In this document: piece by piece, positions 1-8,132 of the stretch
How the letters are laid out: each line of letters begins with the position of its first letter
Position numbering within the stretch: the stretch's first letter is position 1
NCBI GenBank assembly: GCA_002491115.1
Contig: DKVI01000087.1
Coordinates: 75,876 to 139,875 of the forward strand
Length of the DNA stretch: 64,000 bases
Reading direction: 5' to 3'
Source of the DNA: Lachnospiraceae bacterium UBA7182
Lineage (GTDB): Bacteria > Bacillota > Clostridia > Lachnospirales > Lachnospiraceae
The notes under the pieces: generated by a model
The model's database searches: none
The model's input: only the letters and a program-made list of their open reading frames with translations
What the model was told of the DNA's origin: nothing
Made by a program: the position numbers and the translations under genes

Positions 1-1
1 G

Positions 2-415
2 AAGCGCCTGACGGAAGGGATGGATTATAAGGTTTCCTATTCCGATCATCGTAACGCAGGCAAGGCTACGGTGACGATTACCGGCATCCGCGGCTGCACG
101 GGCATCGTCAAAAAGACCTTTAAGATCGCGCCCTACGATCTGAAACAGGAACAGGACGCGACCGTACATATCACAGGGCTGGAAGCGGATAAAGTCTACA
201 CCGCCGTGTATGCCTCCCGGGAAAAGTGCAGGCCCGATCTTCATCTGACCTTTAACGGAAGGCGTATGGTGGAAGGCAGGGATTACACTGTCAGCACAAA
301 AAACGACCGGGATGTGACTACGAAGGAGACGAGGCGGAAACCGCAGATGACGATCAAAGGAAAAGGAAATTTTAAAGGAAAAGTAACCAGAGAATTTGTG
401 ATCAAAGAATATTGA
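2..415 (+). CDS. C-terminal part of a surface protein with Ig-like/YDG-type repeats (partial)
   Basis: The reading frame is open from the first bases of the window, so the N-terminus lies upstream; the stop is TGA at 413-415. The visible 138 residues contain repeats of the type Y-x-V-x-Y-x-(10)-G-x-A-T-V-T-I-x-G, followed by a G-T/I-V-K-K-T-F-K-I strand. A second copy ends in G-K-G-N-F-K-G-K-V-T-x-E-F-V-I. Such repeats are common at the ends of large secreted or wall-attached proteins of Lachnospiraceae. No LPxTG sorting signal or hydrophobic tail is seen at the end. The exact function cannot be told from this fragment. Confidence 0.6.
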   Translation, partial: KRLTEGMDYKVSYSDHRNAGKATVTITGIRGCTGIVKKTFKIAPYDLKQEQDATVHITGLEADKVYTAVYASREKCRPDLHLTFNGRRMVEGRDYTVSTKNDRDVTTKETRRKPQMTIKGKGNFKGKVTREFVIKEY

Positions 416-420
416 TACAA

Positions 421-457
421 AAAGCCCCGGAGGTACAGCCGTATCTTCGGGGCTTTA
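421..457 (+). terminator. Rho-independent terminator after the surface-protein gene
   Basis: The arms AAAGCCCCGGAG and TTCGGGGCTTT form a strong stem about six bases after the stop codon. The stem ends in T's and also reads as a terminator on the other strand. Confidence 0.75.
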
Positions 458-489
458 AATTCCGATGAATATTCCATGATAATATTTTT

Positions 490-518
490 TTGACTTTAAG
501 GGTCGGGAATGCTAAAAT
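490..518 (+). promoter_or_regulatory. Sigma-A promoter of the GntR regulator gene
   Basis: TTGACT (490-495) and TAAAAT (513-518) are separated by 17 bp. The candidate GntR operator begins immediately downstream of the -10. Confidence 0.7.
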
Positions 519-531
519 GATATAACAATAT
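519..531 (+). promoter_or_regulatory. Candidate GntR operator, copy 1
   Basis: The 13-mer GATATAACAATAT lies directly downstream of the regulator's own -10 box. The identical 13-mer recurs at 1470-1482 in the leader of the beta-glucosidase operon. Being shared by the regulator gene and the adjacent operon is what an autoregulated repressor site would look like. The sequence is AT-rich, so chance sharing is possible. Confidence 0.4.
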
Positions 532-570
532 ATACAAAATCAATAACAAGTGAAAGGCAAGACAGAAACT

Positions 571-1290
571 ATGTTTAAATATGAAAGTATAGCAGAGAGT
601 ATCCAGAATAAGATCCAGTCAGGGGAATACAAAGCGGACGATAAACTGCCCCAGGAGATGGAACTTTGCAAACAGTATAACGCTTCCAGGATCACCATCC
701 GGGAGGCGCTGGATCTTCTGGTGTACAGAGGGCTGATCACAAGGCGGCGGGGCGCAGGCACCTATGTGAAAGCCATCGTGGGGGAGCGACTTAATCCGGA
801 TGAATTTGCCAGGTCTCAGCAGTTCGGGGGATTTACCAGCGATATGAAGGGCAGAAAAGTAGAGTCGGAAATTCATGATTTTACGCTTCTGTGCGCGCCC
901 GAGTCTGTAGCGGAAAAACTGAAGGTGCCTAAGACGGCATTTGTCTGCTATATATGCCGCACCCGTCTGGTGGACGGGGAACCTTATGTGGTGGAATATA
1001 CGTATATGCCTACGGATTTTATTACCGGGATCACGGAAGAAGTGGTAAAAGGCTCTATCTATGCGTATATCGAACATCAATTGAAGCTGAAGATTAAAAG
1101 CGCCCACAGAACCAGCAGAGCGGACATGCCTACGGAACAGGAAAGGGAGTGGCTGTCAATCGGGGATGCGGCTTTGCCGATCCTTGAGGTGGAGCAGACG
1201 GCGTATCTGGATGACGGCAGGATATTTGAGTATTCCAAATCCCGTCACAGGGGGGACTGCTTCGCACTGCATACAGTCAGTGTGCGCTGA
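571..1290 (+). CDS. GntR-family regulator with UTRA domain (HutC subfamily), likely regulator of the beta-glucoside operon
   Basis: This 239-residue protein has an N-terminal winged helix of GntR type (about residues 5-70, with Q-E-M-E-L-C-K-Q-Y and S-R-I-T-I-R-E-A motifs) followed by a UTRA ligand-binding domain (about 90-235). UTRA regulators usually sense phosphorylated sugars. I chose ATG 571, which begins M-F-K-Y-E-S-I-A as is usual for the family; the frame is open to a GTG at 550, and neither start has a strong ribosome site. It sits just upstream of the GH1/PTS operon in the same direction but is separated from it by a terminator. It probably represses that operon in the absence of a phospho-sugar; this role is inferred from position and from the shared 13-mer. 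Confidence 0.85.
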   Translation: MFKYESIAESIQNKIQSGEYKADDKLPQEMELCKQYNASRITIREALDLLVYRGLITRRRGAGTYVKAIVGERLNPDEFARSQQFGGFTSDMKGRKVESEIHDFTLLCAPESVAEKLKVPKTAFVCYICRTRLVDGEPYVVEYTYMPTDFITGITEEVVKGSIYAYIEHQLKLKIKSAHRTSRADMPTEQEREWLSIGDAALPILEVEQTAYLDDGRIFEYSKSRHRGDCFALHTVSVR

Positions 1291-1317
1291 AAGTATATGA
1301 AAAATAAAGGAAACCGG

Positions 1318-1365
1318 GGACTATACCCTGACAGATTGTATATTTGTCAGGGTATAGTCCTTTTT
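1318..1365 (+). terminator. Terminator between the GntR gene and the beta-glucoside operon
   Basis: A 16-bp perfect stem (arms 1318-1333 and 1345-1360, GGACTATACCCTGACA and its complement) is followed by TTTTT. It separates the regulator transcript from the operon. Confidence 0.9.
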
Positions 1366-1412
1366 CTTTTGGTGAGAATGACATATTTTTATGAAAAAAA
1401 CATAAAAAAGTA

Positions 1413-1440
1413 TTGACAAATTTAAAAGTTATATTATAAT
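1413..1440 (+). promoter_or_regulatory. Sigma-A promoter of the beta-glucosidase/PTS operon
   Basis: TTGACA (1413-1418) and TATAAT (1435-1440) are perfect hexamers with a 16-bp spacer, so this is a strong promoter that would need repression. The leader downstream contains the candidate operator. Confidence 0.85.
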
Positions 1441-1469
1441 AAAAATAAGTTATGACAAATATATATAAA

Positions 1470-1482
1470 GATATAACAATAT
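1470..1482 (+). promoter_or_regulatory. Candidate GntR operator, copy 2
   Basis: GATATAACAATAT is identical to 519-531 and lies about 30 bp downstream of the -10 and just before the ribosome site of the GH1 gene. A related stretch, TATGACAAATATAT, precedes it at 1451-1464. Confidence 0.4.
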
Positions 1483-1497
1483 GGACGGAGGGAGAAT

Positions 1498-2892
1498 ATG
1501 AAATTAAAGTTACCAAAACACTTTTTTATGGGCGCATCCATGTCGGGACCGCAGACGGAGGGCGCGTACAGGACAGGCGGAAGGCTGGAAAGCATCTGGG
1601 ATACATGGTCGGATCTTGCGATCTCGGATTTCTATAATAAAGTCGGAAGCTATGTGGGCAATAACTTTTACGAAAAATACGAAGAAGATATCCGGCTGTT
1701 AAAAAGCCTCGGTCTGGACTCTTTCAGGACTTCGATCCAGTGGAGCAGGCTTTTGGATCGGAACGGAAAGCTGAACCAGGAAGGAGCCGACTTTTACCAT
1801 CGGGTCTGCGCCTGCGCGAAGGAGAATCAGATTGAGCTGTTCATGAACCTTTATCATTTCGATATGCCGACGTATCTTTTTGAAAGAGGCGGCTGGGAGA
1901 GCAGGGAGGTGGTGGAAGCCTACGCGGATTATGCAAGGACTGCTTTCAGAGAATTCGGAAAAGAGATCAAATACTGGTTCACTTTTAACGAGCCTATCGT
2001 AGAGCCGGATCAGAGATACAGGGACGGCCTGTGGTATCCTTTTATCAAAGACGCAAAAAGAGGCATGGAAGTGCAGTATCATCTGTCTCTGGCCCACAGC
2101 CTGGCCGTGCGGGAGTTCAGGCTGGCGAAAGAGGAAGGATATCTTCTGCCGGATGCGAGGATCGGCTTAATCAACTGTTTCGCGCCGCCTTACACGAAGG
2201 AAGACCCGAGCCCGGAAGACCTGGAGGCGCTTCGGATGGAAGACGGACTTAAGAATCGCTGGTGGCTGGATCTGGTGACAAAAGGGACACTGCCGGAGGA
2301 TGTGCTGGATACTCTGAAAGCATGCGGCCTTGCGCCTCAGATCCGTCCCGGAGACAAAGAGATCTTACAGTGCGGTATTGTGGACTGGCTGGGATTTAAT
2401 TATTATCATCCTTCCAGAATCCAGGCGCCCAAAGAAAAGACCGATGAGAAAGGATATCCGAAGTTTTCGGATCCCTATGTATGGCCGGAGGCAAAGATGA
2501 ACATCTATCGCGGCTGGGAGATCTATCCGAAGGGAATCTATGATTTCGGCATGAAGATGAAAGAGGAATACCCGGAACTGAAATTCTTTATCTCGGAAAA
2601 CGGCATGGGCGTGGAGCATGAGGAACGATTCCGGGATGCTTCGGGGGAGATTCAGGACGATTACCGGATTGAATTTGTGCAGGAACATCTGGAATGGGTG
2701 TTGAAGGCAATCCAGGATGGTGCGCAGTGCATGGGCTACCATTACTGGGGACTGATAGATAACTGGTCCTGGAACAATGCTTTTAAAAACCGCTATGGCA
2801 TGATTGAGGTGGATCTGATGGGAGATTATCAGAGAAAATGCAAGAAATCTGCAAAGTGGCTGCAGGAGGTGATCCGGTCGAGGGAAAAATAA
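1498..2892 (+). CDS. Glycoside hydrolase family 1, 6-phospho-beta-glucosidase type
   Basis: This 464-residue cytosolic enzyme should cleave PTS-imported phosphorylated beta-glycosides into a 6-phospho-sugar and the free aglycone or sugar. The acid/base motif T-F-N-E-P (E165) and nucleophile motif S-E-N-G (E367) are intact. Plain beta-glucosidases carry Glu in the D-N-x-E-W aglycone motif; here it is D-N-W-S-W (S424), the phospho-specific pattern. The phosphate-binding Lys expected seven residues after S424 is Asn431, with a Lys one position earlier and Y433 kept. Ribosome site GGAGGGAG precedes the ATG. It is the first gene of an operon with PTS IIC, IIB and IIA. Substrate could be cellobiose, another beta-glucoside or a beta-mannoside. 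Confidence 0.9.
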   Translation: MKLKLPKHFFMGASMSGPQTEGAYRTGGRLESIWDTWSDLAISDFYNKVGSYVGNNFYEKYEEDIRLLKSLGLDSFRTSIQWSRLLDRNGKLNQEGADFYHRVCACAKENQIELFMNLYHFDMPTYLFERGGWESREVVEAYADYARTAFREFGKEIKYWFTFNEPIVEPDQRYRDGLWYPFIKDAKRGMEVQYHLSLAHSLAVREFRLAKEEGYLLPDARIGLINCFAPPYTKEDPSPEDLEALRMEDGLKNRWWLDLVTKGTLPEDVLDTLKACGLAPQIRPGDKEILQCGIVDWLGFNYYHPSRIQAPKEKTDEKGYPKFSDPYVWPEAKMNIYRGWEIYPKGIYDFGMKMKEEYPELKFFISENGMGVEHEERFRDASGEIQDDYRIEFVQEHLEWVLKAIQDGAQCMGYHYWGLIDNWSWNNAFKNRYGMIEVDLMGDYQRKCKKSAKWLQEVIRSREK

Positions 2893-2956
2893 ATCAGACA
2901 GGTATCTGTAAATCCTACAAGCAGTTAAAAGAATGAAATAAGGAGGAAAAGTAGAT

Positions 2957-4255
2957 ATGGGTAATTCAAAGTTTGTAGACAAATTTACCATGTTTGCATC
3001 AAGGCTTGGCAACGAAGTTCATCTAAGGTCCTTAAGGGACGCGTTTGCAACGATCATGCCTCTCTACATCCTGGCAGGTCTTGCGGTGCTTATTAACAAC
3101 ACGGTATTCCAGTGGATTTTGTCGGGGGACACACTGACAGGCGCCCAGTACTGGGGGACGCTGATTGTCAACGGCACGCTGAATATCAGTTCCCTTCTGA
3201 TCGCGCCGGTGATCGGTTATATGCTGTCCCAGAATAAAGGATATGAAAATCCCCTTGCGGCGGCGGTCATTTCCCTGGCGACACTGGTAGTCATGATGCC
3301 CAACACGGTCAGCGTTACACCGGTGGGCGCGGAAGAAGGCGTGATGGTGCAGGGCGTGCTGACTTTCAGTAATGTCGGAACGGGCGCCATGTTCGCAGGC
3401 GTTATTATCGGCCTTGTGGCGACGGAACTGTTTATCTGGATCACCGGTATTAAAAAGCTTCAGATCAACCTGGGGGACAGCATTCCCCCGGCGGTGGGTA
3501 AATCTTTCAACGTGCTGATTCCGTTTATCCTGATCATGTCTTTCTTCGCACTGGTCAGCGCAGTCCTGAACAACGTATTCCATACAGACCTGGTGCAGAT
3601 CATTACAATGCTGATCCAGGAACCGCTGCGCACGGCGACTACCGGACTGGCAGGCTGCATTTTCCTTTACAGCCTGGGTAACTTTCTCTGGCTTCTGGGA
3701 ATTCACCAGTCGGTTATTTACAGTTCCATACTGGAGCCGCTTCTGATCGTAAATATGACTTTAAACATGGCGGCTTATGCGGCGGGAGAAGCGATTCCCA
3801 ATATTATCAATGTGGCATTTGTGCCGGCATTCGGTCTGCTGGGCGGTTCCGGTTCCACGATCTGCCTTCTGATTGCCACTTTGTTATTCAGCCGGAACGC
3901 AGCTACCAAAAGCGTGTCAACGATGGCGTTTGTGCCGGGGCTTTTCAATATCAATGAGCCGGTTATCTTCGGATATCCGATCGTGTACAATGTCTGCATG
4001 GCGATTCCGTTCGTGCTGACACCGGCTATGGGTATTATCGTTGCATATATTGCAACCTCGCTGAACTTCATGAATAAATGCGTGGTGTACATTCCGTGGA
4101 CGACTCCGCCTCTTTTGAGCGGATACCTTGCGACCGCAGGAGACTGGCGCGCCATTATCGTACAGGCGCTGATCCTGGTAATCGGTGTACTGATCTACAT
4201 ACCTTTTGTTAAAATGAATGACATTGTTATGGAAAAAACCATGGCGTCAGAATAA
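2957..4255 (+). CDS. PTS lactose/cellobiose-family IIC permease
   Basis: This 432-residue polytopic membrane protein has about ten hydrophobic segments and the conserved G-I-H-Q-S region (near residue 250) and N-I-N-E-P-V-I-F-G-Y-P-I loop typical of the Lac/Cel IIC family. It moves the disaccharide through the membrane while IIB phosphorylates it. The start is supported by AAGGAGG about 9 bp upstream. The gene lies between the GH1 enzyme and the matching IIB and IIA genes, so the four make one import-and-cleavage unit. Slightly shorter than the usual CelB of about 450 residues but with no gap in the core. Confidence 0.92.
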   Translation: MGNSKFVDKFTMFASRLGNEVHLRSLRDAFATIMPLYILAGLAVLINNTVFQWILSGDTLTGAQYWGTLIVNGTLNISSLLIAPVIGYMLSQNKGYENPLAAAVISLATLVVMMPNTVSVTPVGAEEGVMVQGVLTFSNVGTGAMFAGVIIGLVATELFIWITGIKKLQINLGDSIPPAVGKSFNVLIPFILIMSFFALVSAVLNNVFHTDLVQIITMLIQEPLRTATTGLAGCIFLYSLGNFLWLLGIHQSVIYSSILEPLLIVNMTLNMAAYAAGEAIPNIINVAFVPAFGLLGGSGSTICLLIATLLFSRNAATKSVSTMAFVPGLFNINEPVIFGYPIVYNVCMAIPFVLTPAMGIIVAYIATSLNFMNKCVVYIPWTTPPLLSGYLATAGDWRAIIVQALILVIGVLIYIPFVKMNDIVMEKTMASE

Positions 4256-4291
4256 AAAAACGTGTACAATCAAAAAAAGGAGAAAAAGACT

Positions 4292-4594
4292 ATGAAAAAA
4301 ATTCTGTTAGTATGTAATGCCGGCATGTCCACCAGTATGCTGGTGGCGAAGATGAAAAAGGCCGCTGAGGCAAAAAGCGCGGATGTGAGTATTGAAGCAA
4401 AATCCCTGTCGGAAGCAAAAGCCGAGATTTCCACTGCGGATATCGTACTCCTTGGGCCGCAGATCCGTTATGAACTGGATAATGTAAAGAAAGTGGCAGG
4501 AAGCGTTCCGGTAGAAGCCATCGATATGAGAGACTACGGCATGATGAACGGCGAGAAAGTCCTTTCCCATGCGATGGAGGTGATGGGCGTATGA
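4292..4594 (+). CDS. PTS lactose/cellobiose-family IIB component
   Basis: This 100-residue cytosolic phosphocarrier begins M-K-K-I-L-L-V-C-N-A-G-M-S-T-S-M; Cys8 is the phosphorylated residue. I chose ATG 4292 because AAAGGAG stands just upstream and the family begins exactly there; the frame is open from a GTG at 4262 that has no ribosome site. It takes phosphate from the IIA encoded next and passes it to the sugar bound by IIC. Confidence 0.92.
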   Translation: MKKILLVCNAGMSTSMLVAKMKKAAEAKSADVSIEAKSLSEAKAEISTADIVLLGPQIRYELDNVKKVAGSVPVEAIDMRDYGMMNGEKVLSHAMEVMGV

Positions 4595-4902
4595 CAGAGG
4601 AAGAATTTGAACTGACCTGTATGCAGATGATCACCAACAGCGGCAGCGCGAAATCCAGCTATATCGAAGCGATCCAGAAGGCGAAAAAAGGAGACTTTGA
4701 CGGGGCCGCACGCCTGATGGAAGAAGGAGACCAGTTTTTCTCCGAAGCCCACGGCGTACACGGGAACCTGCTGGCAAAGGAAGCGTCAGGCGAAAAAGTA
4801 GAGTTTGCCCTGGTTCTGATGCATGCGGAAGACCAGATGGCCAGCACGGAGATGGCAAAGGTCCTGGCAAGAGAGATGATAGAACTGTATCAAAATAAAT
4901 AA
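4591..4902 (+). CDS. PTS lactose/cellobiose-family IIA component
   Basis: This 103-residue, all-helical protein carries the active-site His78 in L-M-H-A-E-D-Q, as in LacF/CelC. The start codon overlaps the IIB stop (ATGA), which implies translational coupling. It accepts phosphate from HPr. The product length is normal, and a terminator follows eight bases after the stop, so it is the last gene of the operon. Confidence 0.92.
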   Translation: MTEEEFELTCMQMITNSGSAKSSYIEAIQKAKKGDFDGAARLMEEGDQFFSEAHGVHGNLLAKEASGEKVEFALVLMHAEDQMASTEMAKVLAREMIELYQNK

Positions 4903-4909
4903 ACAAAAG

Positions 4910-4946
4910 AAGGCTGCCCCAGGCGAATATGGCGGCAGCCTTTTTT
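4910..4946 (+). terminator. Terminator ending the beta-glucoside PTS operon
   Basis: The arms AAGGCTGCC (4910-4918) and GGCAGCC (4934-4940) are followed by TTTTTT. This makes the next two kinase genes a separate or read-through unit. Confidence 0.85.
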
Positions 4947-4977
4947 GAGAGATCATATGGTTAACAGGAGAAGCAAT

Positions 4978-5853
4978 ATGAGATTTGGAGCATTAGAGGC
5001 AGGCGGCACAAAAATGGTCTGCGCAGTTGGCAATGAGAACGGGGAGATTCTGGACAGAATGACAATCCCTACAGAAACGCCCGCGGTAACCATGCCAAAG
5101 CTTCTTGCCTATTTTCAGGATAAAGAGATCCGTACACTGGGGATCGGATGCTTTGGCCCTGTGGATTTAAACCCGGCATCGGATACCTACGGTTATATCA
5201 CGACCACCGCCAAACTGGCATGGAAACATTATGATATATGCGGATATTTCAGGAAACATTTAAAAGTACCCATCGGATTTGATACGGATGTGAACGGTTC
5301 CATGCTGGGGGAGGCTACCTGGGGCTGTGCGAAAGGGCTGGATACTGCCGTTTACATCACCATAGGGACAGGCGTTGGGATCGGCGTGCTGGCAGGCGGA
5401 AAGCTGCTTCATGGGATGCAGCATCCGGAAGGCGGCCATATTCTGCTTCCCAAGCGAAAAGATGACACTTATGCGGGAAAATGTCCCTATCATGGAACCT
5501 GTCTGGAAGGTCTGGCAGCCGGTCCGGCCATTGAAGAACGGTGGGGGGAAAAAGCGGCCAATCTGGCAGAACGTCCCGAAGTATGGGATCTGGAAGCGTA
5601 TTATCTGGCGTATGCCATTACCAACTATATCCTGCTTTTGTCGCCTCAGAAGATTATCCTGGGCGGCGGTGTCATGCATCAGGAGCAGCTGATGCCCCTG
5701 GTGAGGCATAAGGTAAAAGAGATGCTGGGAGGATACATGGAGACGAAAGAACTTGCGGATATGGACAGTTATCTGGTGCTGCCGTCCCTGGATGACAATC
5801 AGGGAATTTTAGGGGCGTTAAAACTTGGCATGGATGCGGGAGGACAGGCATGA
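4978..5853 (+). CDS. scrK: ROK-family fructokinase
   Basis: This 291-residue cytosolic sugar kinase starts with the ROK ATP-binding signature G-A-L-E-A-G-G-T-K. It has the Zn-binding C-P-Y-H-G-T-C-L-E-G motif (around residue 170-180) typical of Firmicutes fructokinases of the ScrK/YdhR group. ATG 4978 is chosen because AGGAG lies 8 bp upstream; the frame extends to a TTG at 4945 inside the terminator. It phosphorylates fructose and possibly mannose with ATP. The next gene overlaps by four bases, so the two are co-translated and would together feed hexoses into the fructose-6-phosphate pool. Confidence 0.85.
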   Translation: MRFGALEAGGTKMVCAVGNENGEILDRMTIPTETPAVTMPKLLAYFQDKEIRTLGIGCFGPVDLNPASDTYGYITTTAKLAWKHYDICGYFRKHLKVPIGFDTDVNGSMLGEATWGCAKGLDTAVYITIGTGVGIGVLAGGKLLHGMQHPEGGHILLPKRKDDTYAGKCPYHGTCLEGLAAGPAIEERWGEKAANLAERPEVWDLEAYYLAYAITNYILLLSPQKIILGGGVMHQEQLMPLVRHKVKEMLGGYMETKELADMDSYLVLPSLDDNQGILGALKLGMDAGGQA

Positions 5854-7703
5854 GCGTATTAAAGTTAAAACCGAGCTGCAAAGATTATCTGTGGGGCGGC
5901 CGCAGGCTGATCGATGAATACGGAAAAGCGTATGACGGCGACGTGCTGGCGGAGACCTGGGAACTGTCCTGTCATCCGGACGGGCCGTCGCGGATTGTCA
6001 ACGGAGCCTACGCAGGGAAAACATTACAGGAATATATCGATATGGAAGGAAGGGAAGTGCTGGGAACCCATTGCAGGCGGTTTCGGGATTTCCCGATCCT
6101 GACAAAATTTATTGATGCCAGGGATAATCTTTCGATTCAGGTTCACCCGGACAACCGGTATGCTCTGAAAAATGAAGGGCAGTACGGAAAGACGGAGATG
6201 TGGTATGTGATGGACGCCGGAAAAGAGGCATTTCTGTATTATGGATTTAAACGGGAAATCGGTCTGGAAGAATTTGCCGAAAGGATCGAACAGGATACGC
6301 TGCTGGAAGTATTGAATGCGGTTCCCGTGCAGAAAGGGGACGTGCTGTTCATAGAGTCCGGGACCATTCACGCCATCGGGAAAGACATACTGATCGCGGA
6401 AATCCAGCAGAATTCCAATGTAACTTACCGGGTCTATGATTACGGACGGGTGGGAAAAGACGGCAAAAAACGCGACCTGCATATTGAGAAGGCGCTGGCT
6501 GTCACCAACAGGGTTCCGATCATCAAAGATAAAAGCAGTTACCCCCATATAGCGGACTGCGATTATTTTACCGTCGATAAGCTGAACCTGGACGGCAATG
6601 TTATGAAAAGGATGGAAGGCAATGTCTCCGACGCTTCCTTTGCCAGTATTCTGATGCTGGATGGGGAAGGAACCATTGAAAGCGGCGGCGAGACGGTGAA
6701 TTACAGGAAAGGGGACAGCTTTTTTATTCCTGCCGGAAGCGGCCCGTATACAGTGGAGGGTTCCTGCGACGCTCTGATCACCACGATCCGGGCGAAGGCG
6801 GCACCGGTCCGGATCGGAGTCGATATCGGCGGGACGGATACACGGATCGGCCTTCTGGATATTCATCAGAAACTGCTGGCCTGCGAGAGTATGAAGACCG
6901 ATATCAGACGCCCGGCGGAAACGATCATACAGGAGATCGGAGAAAAGACCTTGGGGCTTCTGGAGAAGCAGGGGATTGCCATGGACCAGTGCGTCAGCGC
7001 GGGCGTCAGCGTGCCGGGGACGGTGGACAGGAAAAAAGGCGTTGTCCGCTATTCCAACAATATCAGATGGAAAGACGTGGATATCGTCCGGCAGTTAAGC
7101 GCGTATCTGCCGATCCCCATACGCATTGCCAATGACGCGGACTGCGCGGTGCTGGGTGAGGCGACCGCGGGCGCGGGCAGAGAATACCAGGATGTGGTCA
7201 TGGTTACTTTGGGTATGGGCGTCGGAGGCGGGGTATTCCTGGACGGGGAACTTTTCGCCGGGAAAAATATCGGAGGAAGCGAACTGGGCCATATGGTCAT
7301 TGTGGAGGACGGTGAGCTGTGTACATGCGGAAGGCACGGCTGCCTGGAGGCTTATGTATCTTCTACAGGGTTAAAAAGGGACGCCCTTCGTATAAGCGGG
7401 AAAGAAATGACACCTGAGGAAGTGTTTGCCCAGGCGGCCGCGGGCGATGAAAAACTGAAAGAGCTGATCGATCTTTATGCCCGAAGGCTTGGGACCGGGC
7501 TTGTGAATATTGTCAATATTTTCCGTCCGCAGCTTGTGCTGCTGGGCGGCGAGCTGTCCGAACAGGCCGGGACACTGCTCCCTGGGCTTCGCCGGATGAT
7601 GAAAGAAAGCTGTTTTGGCGGGGAAGACAGCGAGTGCCCGGATATCGAAATCGCGGCGCTTGGAAACGAGGCAGGTGTGATCGGGGCGGCGAGTCTTATA
7701 TAA
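5850..7703 (+). CDS. Fusion protein: class I mannose-6-phosphate isomerase joined to a ROK sugar kinase
   Basis: This 617-residue protein contains two complete enzymes. Residues 1 to about 310 are a type I phosphomannose isomerase, with the metal-site motifs I-Q-V-H-P-D-N and G-T-I-H-A-I-G and the downstream V-T-Y-R-V-Y-D-Y-G-R block. From about residue 317 a new domain begins R-I-G-V-D-I-G-G-T-D-T-R and ends as a ROK kinase, with C-T-C-G-R-H-G-C-L-E as the Zn motif. ROK kinases of this type are usually glucokinases. The isomerase interconverts mannose-6-P and fructose-6-P. The start overlaps the stop of the fructokinase gene. I see no frameshift or stop at the joint, so the fusion is read as real. 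A terminator follows. Confidence 0.88.
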   Translation: MSVLKLKPSCKDYLWGGRRLIDEYGKAYDGDVLAETWELSCHPDGPSRIVNGAYAGKTLQEYIDMEGREVLGTHCRRFRDFPILTKFIDARDNLSIQVHPDNRYALKNEGQYGKTEMWYVMDAGKEAFLYYGFKREIGLEEFAERIEQDTLLEVLNAVPVQKGDVLFIESGTIHAIGKDILIAEIQQNSNVTYRVYDYGRVGKDGKKRDLHIEKALAVTNRVPIIKDKSSYPHIADCDYFTVDKLNLDGNVMKRMEGNVSDASFASILMLDGEGTIESGGETVNYRKGDSFFIPAGSGPYTVEGSCDALITTIRAKAAPVRIGVDIGGTDTRIGLLDIHQKLLACESMKTDIRRPAETIIQEIGEKTLGLLEKQGIAMDQCVSAGVSVPGTVDRKKGVVRYSNNIRWKDVDIVRQLSAYLPIPIRIANDADCAVLGEATAGAGREYQDVVMVTLGMGVGGGVFLDGELFAGKNIGGSELGHMVIVEDGELCTCGRHGCLEAYVSSTGLKRDALRISGKEMTPEEVFAQAAAGDEKLKELIDLYARRLGTGLVNIVNIFRPQLVLLGGELSEQAGTLLPGLRRMMKESCFGGEDSECPDIEIAALGNEAGVIGAASLI

Positions 7704-7705
7704 GG

Positions 7706-7739
7706 AAAAAAGCAGGGCACAGGATTGTCCTGCTTTTTC
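7706..7739 (+). terminator. Terminator after the isomerase-kinase fusion gene
   Basis: The arms AAAAAGCAGG and CCTGCTTTTT with a short loop begin three bases after the stop codon. Confidence 0.85.
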
Positions 7740-7850
7740 TTCTCCTTGAAAGAAAACCGGCCAGTAAAAGTATGTGACTTTAAATGGTTTCTGTGGTAGA
7801 CTAATGATAGTTTTACAGGTTGTAATTAGAAAATCATGGAGGTGCATATT

Positions 7851-8132
7851 ATGACGTTGGCTCATGTTAAAATTTCGGTACCGTTAGAGATGGTATCCTA
7901 TGTTACACCCAATGATAAAGATATGGAATTAGAAAGGAATGCGCTTCTCTTATATCCATATATTAAAAATCTGACTATTTCACATGGAAAGGCAGCAGAG
8001 ATACTTGGAATATGTAAATCAGAACTGATAAATCTATATGATAAATTGGGATTGTCATATCTGGATCTGGATATCAAAGAAGTTGAAGAAGAAGTTTCTC
8101 TTTATAAAAAGATAAAAGAGGGAAAGATATGA
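7851..8132 (+). CDS. UPF0175-family antitoxin-like protein
   Basis: This 93-residue protein has a beta-strand start followed by a UPF0175 helix-turn-helix core: a Y-P-Y-I-K-N-L-T-I-S-x-G-K-A-A-E-I-L-G-I segment (about 40-62) and D-K-L-G-L-S-Y-L-D-L. UPF0175 proteins act as antitoxins and DNA-binding regulators for PIN-domain (DUF3368) toxins. ATG 7851 follows GGAGGTG at 7838-7844; an upstream in-frame ATG at 7836 is less likely. The stop overlaps the start of the PIN gene (ATGA), the usual arrangement. It appears intact, although its partner is cut short. Base composition is clearly more AT-rich than the sugar genes upstream, suggesting transfer. Confidence 0.75.
   Translation: MTLAHVKISVPLEMVSYVTPNDKDMELERNALLLYPYIKNLTISHGKAAEILGICKSELINLYDKLGLSYLDLDIKEVEEEVSLYKKIKEGKI

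Noticed and set aside
3032..3706. 224-codon minus-strand ORF inside the PTS IIC gene
   Set aside because: His/Arg/Gln-rich antisense shadow of a well-supported permease gene.
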